Source: Spirochaetaceae bacterium (GTDB lineage: Bacteria; Spirochaetota; Spirochaetia; Treponematales; Treponemataceae). From it: a DNA stretch of 15,617 nucleotides. Positions within the stretch are counted from its first letter, which is position 1. The number at the start of each line of letters is the position of its first letter. The DNA is taken from contig JAITMZ010000024.1 in NCBI GenBank assembly GCA_031290725.1, positions 1-15,617 on the forward strand, written 5' to 3'. The notes below the pieces were generated by a model, which saw only the letters and a program-made list of their open reading frames with translations, was not told the DNA's origin and ran no database searches. A program made the translations under genes and the position numbers. Shown here in pieces: positions 1-6,949 of this stretch.

Positions 1-2
1 CC

Positions 3-30
3 GCCTCCAGCAATGGGGGCAACTTTTTTT
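3..30 (+). terminator. Possible Rho-independent terminator of an upstream gene
   Basis: GCCTCC (3-8), a loop AGCAAT (9-14) and GGGGGC (15-20) form a six-pair stem with one G-U pair. After AAC comes a run of seven T (24-30). This would end a plus-strand gene lying left of the window. The stem is short, so the call is tentative. No coding sequence can be assigned to the first 30 bases. Confidence 0.4.
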
Positions 31-147
31 ACGTGGGTCAGGGGTGGGGGTTGGTAACGCGGGGCATTGCAAAAACTTATTTTATGGAGTGTACTATAAA
101 AATTATGGCACGAATGACCGAAAAAAACAGACGCCTTGGACGAATTT

Positions 148-277
148 CAGCAATTCAGAATTCAACCGCAAAGTCGAAGAAATTTAAGAAATTTAAGGGA
201 AAACCACTACTTTTTTCCTTCCTTCTTCGACTTCTTTGACTTTGCGGTAAAATTTCTTCTTGAATTGAGAATTGCTG
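148..277. repeat. AT-rich imperfect inverted repeat, arms of a dispersed motif
   Basis: The left arm contains CAGCAATTCAGAATTCAA (148-165), then CCGCAAAGTC (166-175) and TCGAAGAA (174-181). The right arm has the complements in reverse order: TTCTTCGA (223-230), GACTTTGCGG (238-247) and TTGAATTGAGAATTGCTG (260-277). The right arm carries about 12 extra bases (248-259) between its last two blocks. A transcript could fold into a long stem. A third copy of the 18-base block lies at 7804-7821, so this is a dispersed repeat and not a chance hairpin. Its role is unknown. Confidence 0.6.
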
Positions 278-295
278 GACGAACTTCGCCGCAGC

Positions 296-324
296 TTGAC
301 TCGTTCATAATTCTGTGTTATCCT
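296..324 (+). promoter_or_regulatory. Sigma-70-type promoter of the J-domain gene
   Basis: TTGACT (296-301), a 17-base spacer and TATCCT (319-324), preceded by TGT, which gives an extended -10 (TGN). Only six bases separate the -10 from the ATG at 331, so the predicted start of transcription is at or next to the start codon. No Shine-Dalgarno sequence is present. Confidence 0.6.
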
Positions 325-330
325 TTCGGC

Positions 331-924
331 ATGGATGATTTGTATGCGCTGCTCGGTGTTTCAAAGACAGCGAGCGCCGAGCAGATAAAAAAAGCCTACC
401 GGGACGCTGCCTTCAAATGGCATCCCGACCGGAATCCCGGTGATACGACCGCTGAAGAAAAGTTTAAACAGATCAACGCCGCCTATTCGGTCCTGGGTGA
501 CGAGACCAAGCGCGCCCAATACAACCAGTACGGTTCCACCGACGCCTATGCCAATGCCCACAGTGATTCCTCCTACGGCCAGTACGGCCCCACCGGAGAC
601 CCCTTCTGGGATTGGTTCTATCCCGGGGCCGGCCCCGCATCCGACGGTCACACCGGCGGGCGGCACTACACCTACACCTGGCAGCAGCAGGGCGCGGGGG
701 ACAACTTTTCCTTCCAGGCCCGGCCTCAGGGCACTCCGGGAAATCAAATAATGCGGGGCGCTTTAAGCCTCCTGGCCGGGATAATTTTCTTTCGTTTTTC
801 TTGGTTCATCCTTCCCTTTGGCCCAATTCTGTGTCTGGCGGCGGTCATCAACGGCATACGGGGGATTATCCGGGGTCTGAGCCGCCTGTTTGCCCCCAAA
901 AAAACCGATGAAACCACAGTTTGA
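331..924 (+). CDS. Membrane-anchored J-domain (DnaJ-like) co-chaperone
   Basis: The 197-residue product has an N-terminal J domain (about residues 3-68) with the HPD motif at 31-33, which in this family stimulates the ATPase of an Hsp70 (DnaK). A Gly/Tyr/Ser-rich linker follows (about 69-138), then a hydrophobic region (about 143-176) able to form one or two membrane segments, and a short basic tail. The Gly/Phe region, zinc-finger cysteines and C-terminal substrate domains of classical DnaJ are absent, so this is a specialised J-protein that probably recruits DnaK to the membrane; that role is inferred. ATG 331 was chosen because the J domain begins immediately there, it lies six bases after a -10 element, and the longer upstream frame is low-complexity. 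The last 17 bases overlap queH. Confidence 0.88.
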   Translation: MDDLYALLGVSKTASAEQIKKAYRDAAFKWHPDRNPGDTTAEEKFKQINAAYSVLGDETKRAQYNQYGSTDAYANAHSDSSYGQYGPTGDPFWDWFYPGAGPASDGHTGGRHYTYTWQQQGAGDNFSFQARPQGTPGNQIMRGALSLLAGIIFFRFSWFILPFGPILCLAAVINGIRGIIRGLSRLFAPKKTDETTV

Positions 925-1519
925 GGAAATCCCTGCCGGTGACCCCGGAGGAAAAAAGCCATCGCTCCTGCTCCACGCCTGCTGCGCGCCCTGTGGCTCG
1001 GCAGTGCTGGAATGTCTCGCCCCGCTGTTTGACCTCACGATTTTTTACTACAACCCTAACATCTCCCCGCCGGAAGAATACCGCCGCCGCCTTTCAGAAC
1101 TGCGGGCTTTCATCCGGCGTTTCGCCCCGGCTGCCCGTTGCGTCCTGGTGGAAGCGCCCTACGATCCCCAGGACTTCTATCGCGCCACCGGTGTGCGGGA
1201 GGCGGGCGCGCTGCAAACCGAACCTGAACGGGGTATCCGCTGCGAGCGCTGCTACCGGCTCCGGCTAAAAGCGGCCCATCGCTATGCGACTGAACACGGC
1301 TTTGATTATGTAACCACAACCCTCTCCATAAGCCCCCACAAGGATGCAGTCAAGATCAACGCCATCGGTAAAACTCTTGCGCAGGCGGGGGGGGCGGCGT
1401 TTCTGTGGGCGGACTTCAAAAAGCAAGGGGGATTTCAACGCTCCTTGGTACTGTCCGCAGAATACGGCCTATACCGCCAGAGTTACTGCGGCTGCGAGTA
1501 TTCCCTGAGGAATCACTGA
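908..1519 (+). CDS. queH: Epoxyqueuosine reductase QueH
   Basis: The 203-residue protein matches the QueH (former DUF208) family, which performs the last step of queuosine synthesis by reducing epoxyqueuosine at tRNA position 34 to queuosine, replacing the unrelated cobalamin-dependent QueG. Visible family marks are HACCAPC (23-29), a YNPNI segment followed by EEYRRR (about 48-61), RCERCY, a [11 protein letters not shown] segment and YCGC near the C-terminus. The conserved cysteines are expected to hold an iron-sulfur cluster. ATG 908 overlaps the end of the J-domain gene by 17 bases and has no clear Shine-Dalgarno, which suggests translational coupling. A TTG at 890 in frame is less likely. 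The 3' end overlaps the convergent miaA frame (1416-1519). Confidence 0.92.
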   Translation: MKPQFEEIPAGDPGGKKPSLLLHACCAPCGSAVLECLAPLFDLTIFYYNPNISPPEEYRRRLSELRAFIRRFAPAARCVLVEAPYDPQDFYRATGVREAGALQTEPERGIRCERCYRLRLKAAHRYATEHGFDYVTTTLSISPHKDAVKINAIGKTLAQAGGAAFLWADFKKQGGFQRSLVLSAEYGLYRQSYCGCEYSLRNH

Positions 1520-2450
1520 AAACCCAACCGGGATTTTTAGAGGTGCCCTGATTAGCGACTCCTTTTACAAGCCCGGCCCGGTGAATGAGGTGCAGCGCTG
1601 CGGCTGTCCGTTCCTCCACGGTGCCTGCCGGGAGCCAGAGGATGGTGTGTCCGCGCCGTTCAATGCCGCGAAACCAGGTCTCCTGGCGCTTGGCGAACTG
1701 GAGGATTGCCCGATTGAGCGCACAAAACAATACGTCATTAGAATTTTTTCCCTCCCTGTCAGTCAATTTTCCTTGCAGGAACAGTGCAACACAGCGGTAT
1801 TCCAGGCCCAGCCGTTCCAGCCGTTCCCAGGATACGCCCGCACCGTGGAGCCCTTCCACTTCGGTGATCATTCCTTGATCCAGGCGTTTTTTGAGACGCG
1901 CGGCGATGTTTTGCCGCAGCATGTCACGGGGAAAGGTGGTTCCCAGTATCAGCGGATGTATTTCCGGTCGGATAAGGTTTTCACTGGGGCCTCGGTGGGT
2001 TCGGTGCCGGGGATTATTCTCAAGCTGCATACTTTTTATGATACCATGAGAATCGTTGTTAAAATCATAGCCCCGAATAAACCCGTCAAGATACATACCG
2101 GTACCCCCCACAATCACCGGCATGCGGCTCCTGGCGCGGATGTTCCCAAAGGCGTAATAGGCGTCATTCAAAAAGGAAAACACGTTGTATTCCTGGGAAA
2201 GATCAGTCTGGTCAATCAGATGGTAGGGAATGGTCAAGCTTGTGGAAAGCACCTGTCCGCCGCATATTTCAGTGCCCGCCGGCAGGGTATATTCCTCCAA
2301 ATCCTTGCCGGAACCTATGTCCAGGCCGAGATACACCTGCCGGGAATCCGCAGAGATGATCTCCCCATCCAGCAGCGCGGCGATTCGTACCCCCACGGCG
2401 GTCTTCCCCACAGCGGTGGGCCCCAGCAGGATGATACAGTTGTTTATCAT
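1416..2450 (-). CDS. miaA: tRNA dimethylallyltransferase MiaA
   Basis: MiaA transfers a dimethylallyl group to A37 of tRNAs reading UNN codons (i6A37). The 344-residue product shows the P-loop GPTAVGKT (10-17), the DSRQVY motif (35-40), a GSGKD segment, YHLID and GGTGMY with the conserved Thr. It has LGLEYR where many relatives have an IGYRQ/GYKE-like motif. Most family members are near 300-320 residues; the last ~34 residues (about 311-344) lie opposite the 3' end of queH and look unlike a conserved domain, so they may be a stop-loss extension. ATG 2450 is chosen over an in-frame GTG at 2468 because it directly precedes the P-loop strand and sits 6-8 bases after a -10-like element. It is divergent from pgsA, 70 bp away. 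Confidence 0.93.
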   Translation of the reverse strand: MINNCIILLGPTAVGKTAVGVRIAALLDGEIISADSRQVYLGLDIGSGKDLEEYTLPAGTEICGGQVLSTSLTIPYHLIDQTDLSQEYNVFSFLNDAYYAFGNIRARSRMPVIVGGTGMYLDGFIRGYDFNNDSHGIIKSMQLENNPRHRTHRGPSENLIRPEIHPLILGTTFPRDMLRQNIAARLKKRLDQGMITEVEGLHGAGVSWERLERLGLEYRCVALFLQGKLTDREGKNSNDVLFCALNRAILQFAKRQETWFRGIERRGHTILWLPAGTVEERTAAALHLIHRAGLVKGVANQGTSKNPGWVFSDSSGNTRSRSNSGGIGRILRTVPRSVEIPLAF

Positions 2451-2456
2451 GGCAGG

Positions 2457-2464
2457 ATAGTATA
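2457..2464 (-). promoter_or_regulatory. -10 element of miaA
   Basis: On the minus strand TATACT (2464-2459) ends eight bases before the ATG at 2450, and the overlapping TACTAT (2462-2457) ends six bases before it. The -35 region is weak (AAGACG, 17 bases upstream of TATACT). No Shine-Dalgarno is visible, so a leaderless transcript is likely. Confidence 0.4.
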
Positions 2465-2485
2465 GCACAAAATCTGTTTTACGTC

Positions 2486-2514
2486 TTGCGCTTTTTTCCC
2501 TTTCGCGCTATACT
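2486..2514 (+). promoter_or_regulatory. Sigma-70-type promoter of pgsA
   Basis: TTGCGC (2486-2491), a 17-base spacer and TATACT (2509-2514) are followed by only six bases (GTTGAT) before the ATG at 2521. No Shine-Dalgarno sequence fits in that space, which predicts a leaderless mRNA. Confidence 0.55.
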
Positions 2515-2520
2515 GTTGAT

Positions 2521-3105
2521 ATGAGACTCGCCGATAGATTCACACTGACCAGAATTATTCTGGCGCCGATTTTTTTTGTGCTCTTTTTGACGGCCCTTTG
2601 GGTAGACACCATCGCTCTGCCCCTGCTGATAGGGCTGGTGTTTTTGCTGGCCTGCGCGGAACTGACCGATTTTTTCGACGGTTATTTCGCCCGTAAACTG
2701 AACCAGGTGAGCGATTTGGGTAAGCTCCTGGACCCCTTTGCGGACGTGATTCTGCACATGACCACCTTTTTTTCCTTTACCCTGGCCGGTACCATGCCGC
2801 CGGTTATTTTTTTGCTGATCATGTACCGCGAGTTCACCATGTTGTTTTTACGCCTCTTGGCGGTCAAACAGGGGGTGACCATTGCGGCGCGGAAGGGAGG
2901 CAAGTTTAAAACCGTTTTGTATGTGGCCGCTTGTTTTTATTCCCTTATTTTTGAAATCATCAAACGGATGCCGACCTTGTCTGACGCCATGTTTTCTGTG
3001 ATGCCCCGGATGGGGATAGCTCTGTATGTGGTCTGTTTGATTCTTTGCTATGGGTCCTTCGTGGATTACCTGATTAGTTTCAGGTCGGTGATACGGCGAA
3101 AATAG
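2521..3105 (+). CDS. pgsA: CDP-alcohol phosphatidyltransferase (PgsA-like)
   Basis: The 194-residue integral membrane enzyme contains the complete family signature DG-x2-AR-x8-G-x3-D-x3-D (D53, G54, A57, R58, G67, D71, D75), which binds CDP-diacylglycerol and the metal ions. The N-terminal start (RLADRFTLTRIILAP) is typical of CDP-diacylglycerol-glycerol-3-phosphate phosphatidyltransferase, which makes phosphatidylglycerophosphate; relatives using inositol, serine or choline share the signature, so the acceptor is not proven. About five or six hydrophobic segments follow. It is the first gene of a two-gene unit with the yigZ-like gene, which starts eight bases after its stop. Confidence 0.8.
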   Translation: MRLADRFTLTRIILAPIFFVLFLTALWVDTIALPLLIGLVFLLACAELTDFFDGYFARKLNQVSDLGKLLDPFADVILHMTTFFSFTLAGTMPPVIFLLIMYREFTMLFLRLLAVKQGVTIAARKGGKFKTVLYVAACFYSLIFEIIKRMPTLSDAMFSVMPRMGIALYVVCLILCYGSFVDYLISFRSVIRRK

Positions 3106-3113
3106 GGGTACCC

Positions 3114-3509
3114 ATGAACACACTGACCGCCTACGCTTCCGCTGAAATCAAGGTGAAACGCTCCCGGTTTATCGCCGAGGTCTTCCCGGTAACTAACGCG
3201 GTCCATGCCCGGGAGACACTGAAGCAGCAGAAAGCCCGCTACGCCGGCGCCTCCCACGTGGTACACGCATTTATCACCGGCGCCCAGGGTGAAGTGCGGG
3301 GGATGAGCGACAACGGGGAACCGCCGGGAACTGCGGCACGGCCGATGATGAACGTGCTGGGGGGCAAAGAGTGCACCAATATCCTCCTCACGGTGACCCG
3401 CTACTTTGGGGGCACCCTGCTGGGGACTGGCGGCCTGGCGCGGGCATATGGGCAGGCTGCCAGAGAAGTCCTGGCGCGGGCAGAAACAACAACCCCGTTA
3501 CGGGAATAA
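3114..3509 (+). CDS. YigZ/IMPACT-family protein, N-terminal domain only
   Basis: The 131-residue product matches the UPF0029 (IMPACT) domain of YigZ proteins. Recognisable parts are KVKRSRFIAEVFPV near the start, SHVVHAFI, SDNGEPPGTAARPM, and TVTRYFGGTLLGTGGL. Typical bacterial YigZ is about 200 residues with a C-terminal DUF1949 domain, which is missing here: the frame stops soon after the RAYGQAAREVL helix. The biochemical function of the family is not settled; the eukaryotic relative IMPACT is a translation regulator. AGGGG (3104-3108) five bases before the ATG acts as Shine-Dalgarno and overlaps the pgsA stop codon. The stop TAA directly abuts the stop of the convergent xdhC-like gene. 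Confidence 0.8.
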   Translation: MNTLTAYASAEIKVKRSRFIAEVFPVTNAVHARETLKQQKARYAGASHVVHAFITGAQGEVRGMSDNGEPPGTAARPMMNVLGGKECTNILLTVTRYFGGTLLGTGGLARAYGQAAREVLARAETTTPLRE

Positions 3510-4730
3510 TTATGGATTCCACTTGCGGCGGACCGGTACGGTTTTTCGCTGGATCAGCTCCTTGAACCGACTGTAATTTGACTTGATCACCCGATAGGTC
3601 TCCCCACCGCCGGGATCCGCGGTACCTTTGAATACCAGAGAATATTCGATTTTTGCATCCTCCGGCAGGGCGCACACCCCTTGCGCCTCCGCCGTGAGGG
3701 TATAGGCGCAGGATACGTCCAGATTTTCTGGGGGCGGCGCCAGATGGCTGGGAATACCGGCGTGTTGGAACACCTTCTCGGCTTCCAGGGCGGCGGCTAT
3801 GGTATCGAAGGTAAAGAGGAGCGGCCCCGCCTGTCCCGCGCCGATGGTGTTCACCCGGTCTTTGATGCCGGCAGCCCCGGTTTGTGTCCCGATTGCCCGG
3901 CGTTTTGCGCGCCACAGAACCAGCTCCGCGGCGATGCTCACGGCGATTTCTTCCGGAGTCTCGCTCTCAATGGGCAGGCCAATGGGTGCATGAACCCGGT
4001 GGGCGAAAATCGCCTCTTCCCCGAACCCGGCGTCCCGGAGTTTGACGTTGATGAAATCCCGTTTCTGTGTGCTACCGATAACCCCGATGTAACAGGCAGC
4101 GCTCTGTAGTGCGAAAGCCTCCGCCTCATAGTCAAAAATATGCCCCCTGGTGAGGATTATTACGTAGTCATTGCCGGAGACGATGATTTTCTCCCGGATA
4201 TTGGAAAAGCTGCCCAGAATAACCTCATCGGCGCCGGGGAAGAGGCTCTTTTGTACGAATTGCGCCCGATCCTCAAATACCCGCAGACGAAACCCCAGGG
4301 GAACCAGGACCGGTACCAATGCCTGGGCCACATGCCCGCCGCCGAAAATATACACGATGTCCGCATGTGCCTGGGGTGCGAAAAAATCAGCCGGGATAGC
4401 GGCGGAGACGGGATTCCCCGCAGGGATAAACCGAAAATCCACGGTTATTTCCCCGCCGCATTTCGCCCCCAAATCCGCCGCTTCGTTGGGATGCAAAAGG
4501 TATTCTTTGCGCCCCGACTGCTTTGCGGCGAGCAATCTTTGCCCCTCCTGTATTGCCAAATGTTCGGCGATGGCCCCACCGATGGTACCTGCCAGCCGTC
4601 CGTTTTGGCCCACCAGCATCAGGGCGCCTTTTTTACGTGGTGTGGAACCGGTGGCGCGGTTTATGACGGCGAGTACCACACCTTCCCCCCGTTGAAAAGC
4701 CTGTTTCATCGCTTCAACAATATCATCCAT
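3510..4730 (-). CDS. XdhC/CoxI-family molybdenum-hydroxylase maturation protein with C-terminal DUF3343-like domain
   Basis: The 406-residue product starts with the XdhC/CoxI domain (about 1-100, with GSTPRKKGALM at 28-38 and CGG at 91-93). The XdhC Rossmann domain follows (about 122-275, with GGGHVA at 130-135 and HAPIGLPI... at 248-255). XdhC proteins bind molybdenum cofactor, promote its sulfuration and deliver it to xanthine dehydrogenase-type enzymes. Residues about 304-355 resemble DUF3343, a short putative sulfur/selenium carrier family; the key-looking cysteine is C341 in DVSCAYTL. About 50 further residues follow. AGGAG (4734-4738) precedes the ATG, and the start overlaps the hydantoinase stop by eight bases. 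No hydroxylase subunits are in the window. The DUF3343 assignment is from memory of the pattern and should be searched. Confidence 0.85.
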   Translation of the reverse strand: MDDIVEAMKQAFQRGEGVVLAVINRATGSTPRKKGALMLVGQNGRLAGTIGGAIAEHLAIQEGQRLLAAKQSGRKEYLLHPNEAADLGAKCGGEITVDFRFIPAGNPVSAAIPADFFAPQAHADIVYIFGGGHVAQALVPVLVPLGFRLRVFEDRAQFVQKSLFPGADEVILGSFSNIREKIIVSGNDYVIILTRGHIFDYEAEAFALQSAACYIGVIGSTQKRDFINVKLRDAGFGEEAIFAHRVHAPIGLPIESETPEEIAVSIAAELVLWRAKRRAIGTQTGAAGIKDRVNTIGAGQAGPLLFTFDTIAAALEAEKVFQHAGIPSHLAPPPENLDVSCAYTLTAEAQGVCALPEDAKIEYSLVFKGTADPGGGETYRVIKSNYSRFKELIQRKTVPVRRKWNP

Positions 4731-6099
4731 AGACTCCTCTTTTGCGTTGTATAAATACCCCTCGTCCCTTCTTTCCGATAAACTCGCCCTTTTTGACGAT
4801 CACTTCACCCCGATTGATGGTATACACCGGCCAACCCTGGGTTTCAAGCCCCTCATAGACACTGTAATCCACCCGGGAGTGCAGGTTTTTTTGCCGGATG
4901 GTCACCTGTTTGTCCGGATCGATGATCACCAGATCCGCATCGCTCCCCGGCCTGATCACGCCCTTCCTGGGATACATGCCGAACAGTTTCGCCGGGTTTG
5001 TGCTGGTCAGATCGGTAAAGCGCCGCAGGGTGATCCGGTTCTTCTGTACTCCCTCGCTGAAAAGCAGTGCCATCCGTTCCTCCACCCCCGGCACGCCCGA
5101 GGGACAACGGGTAAAGTCGTCTTTGGCGGGCATCTTTTGGGTGGCAAACATGAATGGACAGTGGTCGGTGGCCACCGTATCGAGGTGCTGCGGCAAAGCA
5201 TTCCACAGCACCTCGTTGTCCGCGCCGGTACGGAGGGGCGGGCACATGATGTACTTGAGGGAATCCTCCCCCAGATCGTAGCGATTTTCGTCCAACAGAA
5301 GATACTGGGGGCAGGTCTCGGCAAAAATGCGGCGCTGACCCCGCTCCCGGGCAGCCATAATACAGGACAGGGCGATAGCGCTTGAGGTGTGCACGATGTA
5401 AAGCGGCGCGTCCCCGGCCATGCGTGCCAACAATATTGCCCGGTTCACCGCTTCGGCCTCACATTCCGCAGGGCGGGACAGGGCGTGATATTTGGGTGCC
5501 AGTTTTCCCTGGGCCTTGAAACACGCCCGGAAATGTGTAATCACCCCGTCGTTCTCCGGGTGTACCGCGATGAGCACACCGGTTTCGTTCGCCTTTTCAA
5601 GCACACGAAAAAGCCCTCCGTCGTCAATCTTGAAGCCGTAGGTGAGGTACACCTTGTAACTGGTGATCCCCTCGTTTGCCAAGCGCCCCATGTCCGCGAG
5701 GACCCCGTCATCCACATGCTGGATCACCCCATGGAAACCGTAATCGATCACCGCCATCCCGTCCGCCATCCCGTGGTAGCGTTCAATCTGGTGGTCCAAC
5801 CGGCACCCCGCCGGCCCAAAGCCGATGTGGTCCACGATGGTAGTAGTGCCCCCACAGGCGGCGGCCACGGTACCGGTGTAGAAGTCGTCGCTCGCTACCG
5901 CCACGCCGGTGTCCAGGTTCATGTGGGTGTGCACATCGATCCCCCCGGGGAACACGAACATACCCGCCGCGTCAATCACCGTGCAATCCGGCGGCAGGGG
6001 AATATCACACCCCACAGCGGCAATGGTTTCTCCCCGGATGAGTATGTCCGCCCGGATCACCGCATCTTCGGTGACAACCCTTCCATTGCGTATAATCAC
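4723..6099 (-). CDS. Dihydropyrimidinase / D-hydantoinase family amidohydrolase
   Basis: The 458-residue cyclic amidohydrolase has every ligand of the binuclear metal site: H57 and H59 (HTH), the carboxylated lysine K149 in SYKVYLTY, H180 in AVHPEND, H237 in VHTSS and D312 in TDHCPF. It opens cyclic ureides such as dihydropyrimidines or hydantoins by hydrolysis. The pairing with an XdhC-type gene recalls hyuA (ygeZ) of the Escherichia coli purine-catabolism cluster, but substrate cannot be read from the sequence; allantoinase is a less likely alternative. The start is GTG 6099, whose GTGA overlaps the TGA of the upstream flavoprotein gene by four bases, so translation is probably coupled. Length is normal for the family. 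Confidence 0.9.
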   Translation of the reverse strand: MIIRNGRVVTEDAVIRADILIRGETIAAVGCDIPLPPDCTVIDAAGMFVFPGGIDVHTHMNLDTGVAVASDDFYTGTVAAACGGTTTIVDHIGFGPAGCRLDHQIERYHGMADGMAVIDYGFHGVIQHVDDGVLADMGRLANEGITSYKVYLTYGFKIDDGGLFRVLEKANETGVLIAVHPENDGVITHFRACFKAQGKLAPKYHALSRPAECEAEAVNRAILLARMAGDAPLYIVHTSSAIALSCIMAARERGQRRIFAETCPQYLLLDENRYDLGEDSLKYIMCPPLRTGADNEVLWNALPQHLDTVATDHCPFMFATQKMPAKDDFTRCPSGVPGVEERMALLFSEGVQKNRITLRRFTDLTSTNPAKLFGMYPRKGVIRPGSDADLVIIDPDKQVTIRQKNLHSRVDYSVYEGLETQGWPVYTINRGEVIVKKGEFIGKKGRGVFIQRKRGVYG

Positions 6100-6728
6100 A
6101 GATGCCTGATAAAATTGGTATAGGCCCGCATTTCCGCTTCCGGTTTGGGACAGATACTTTTGGCGGCACCCATGGACTTCAGCAGCCAGGCCATTGCCCC
6201 GGCGTTTCTTCGGATAGTCTGCACCCCCTCAGGATCCCTCTCGATTTCTCCGGGCATCTGACCGTACACCACGGTCCAGTACTGCGACGGAGAAATGATC
6301 ATCTCCGCGAGCTGGAAGTAATTATTCAGCTGATGAATCACGTCCACCCCGCCGGCCCGGCGAACCACCGCCACCGAGGCACCCACCTTGTACTTGAAGT
6401 GCGCCGAGGAGCTGAAAAACAGCCGGTCCAAACAGCACTTAAAACTGCCGTTGATCCCCGCATAGTAGGTGGGGGAACCCAGTATCAACCCGTCGGCCTC
6501 GCGAATCTTGTCGGATACCTCGTTCAGGTTGTCGGCGGTAAACACGCAGTGATGGCGCGGGTCGGCTCCGCACTTTCCGCAGCCCATACATCCATAGACC
6601 TGTTCCGACCACATCTGGATGATCTCGATTTCAATGCCCGCATACGTCAATTCCTTGGCCATGATGGACAGCGCCATGGCCGTATTTCCGTTTTTTTTAG
6701 GACTCCCATTTAATGCGATAACTCTCAT
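6096..6728 (-). CDS. Iron-sulfur flavoprotein (NADPH-dependent FMN reductase family)
   Basis: The 210-residue flavodoxin-like protein begins MRVIALNGSPKKNGNT, the FMN phosphate-binding loop (GSPKKNGNT at 8-16). It carries a compact cysteine motif C47-x2-C50-x2-C53-x7-C61, which matches the 4Fe-4S motif of the Isf (iron-sulfur flavoprotein) family. GSPTYYAGI follows as the second flavin-contacting segment. Such proteins move electrons between ferredoxin-like donors and unknown acceptors in anaerobes. It is the first gene of the operon with the hydantoinase and XdhC genes, so it may serve the redox chemistry of that pathway (inference). ATG 6728 is chosen over the longer frame because the flavin loop follows directly and a promoter lies just upstream. 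Confidence 0.88.
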   Translation of the reverse strand: MRVIALNGSPKKNGNTAMALSIMAKELTYAGIEIEIIQMWSEQVYGCMGCGKCGADPRHHCVFTADNLNEVSDKIREADGLILGSPTYYAGINGSFKCCLDRLFFSSSAHFKYKVGASVAVVRRAGGVDVIHQLNNYFQLAEMIISPSQYWTVVYGQMPGEIERDPEGVQTIRRNAGAMAWLLKSMGAAKSICPKPEAEMRAYTNFIRHL

Positions 6729-6735
6729 GGAGGGC

Positions 6736-6764
6736 AATATAGCAGTATTTTGCGGTTTTGTCAA
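6736..6764 (-). promoter_or_regulatory. Strong sigma-70-type promoter of the flavoprotein-hydantoinase-XdhC operon
   Basis: On the minus strand a consensus TTGACA (6764-6759), a 17-base spacer and TATATT (6741-6736) are followed by seven bases (GCCCTCC) and the ATG at 6728. This is the best promoter match in the window and predicts a leaderless transcript. An 11-base palindrome ACACAGTGTGT (6773-6783) sits just upstream of the -35 and could be a regulator site. Confidence 0.75.
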
Positions 6765-6907
6765 GCGAGTGAACACAGTGTGTAACACGGTGGGTGAGAC
6801 CTCTATGCATTAGCGGCGCACGGCGGTCATGGGAGGATTGGCGGGGCGACCTCATAATTATTGGCAGCGCTTCACCCAGTGGCTGCCGGCCTGCAACGAA
6901 GGTACAA

Positions 6908-6949
6908 AAAGTATCAAATTGATACACTATTGTGTCATAATGATACTTT
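6908..6949. promoter_or_regulatory. Tandem operator-like dyads over back-to-back promoters
   Basis: GTATCAAATTGATAC (6911-6925) and GTGTCATAATGATAC (6932-6946) are two dyads of half-site GTATCA, 21 bp apart (two helical turns), nested in a 42-bp near-palindrome. They overlap a plus-strand promoter, TTGATA (6919-6924), 17 bases, GATACT (6942-6947), and a mirrored minus-strand one, ATGACA (6938-6933), 17 bases, GATACT (6915-6910). A dimeric repressor binding here would shut both. The plus promoter points to hsp20 (about 300 bases away), the minus one to the flavoprotein operon. Confidence 0.5.

Larger units (their letters stand above)
1..330. other. Non-coding stretch upstream of the J-domain gene
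   Basis: No convincing gene is present. The open frames here have low-complexity Lys/Phe/Leu-rich products created by A/T-rich repeats. The stretch holds a possible terminator (3-30), a G-rich segment (about 32-65), an imperfect inverted repeat (148-277) and the promoter of the downstream gene (296-324). Confidence 0.6.

Noticed and set aside
136..330. Upstream extension of the J-domain gene
   Set aside because: The extra residues are low-complexity Phe/Leu/Arg from the repeat region, and a promoter lies between 296 and 324.
1581..2465. 294-codon plus-strand open frame opposite miaA
   Set aside because: MiaA on the other strand has all family motifs; this product has none and spans the miaA start region.
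5389..6123. 244-codon plus-strand open frame opposite the hydantoinase
   Set aside because: The minus-strand enzyme has all metal ligands in frame; this is a shadow rich in His, Val and Arg.
6863..6887. GGCAGC/GCTGCC hairpin as a terminator
   Set aside because: Six-pair stem with a 13-base loop and no T tract on either strand.
6697..6927. 76-codon minus-strand frame upstream of the flavoprotein gene
   Set aside because: It covers the strong operon promoter and the operator-like dyad, and its product resembles nothing known to me.
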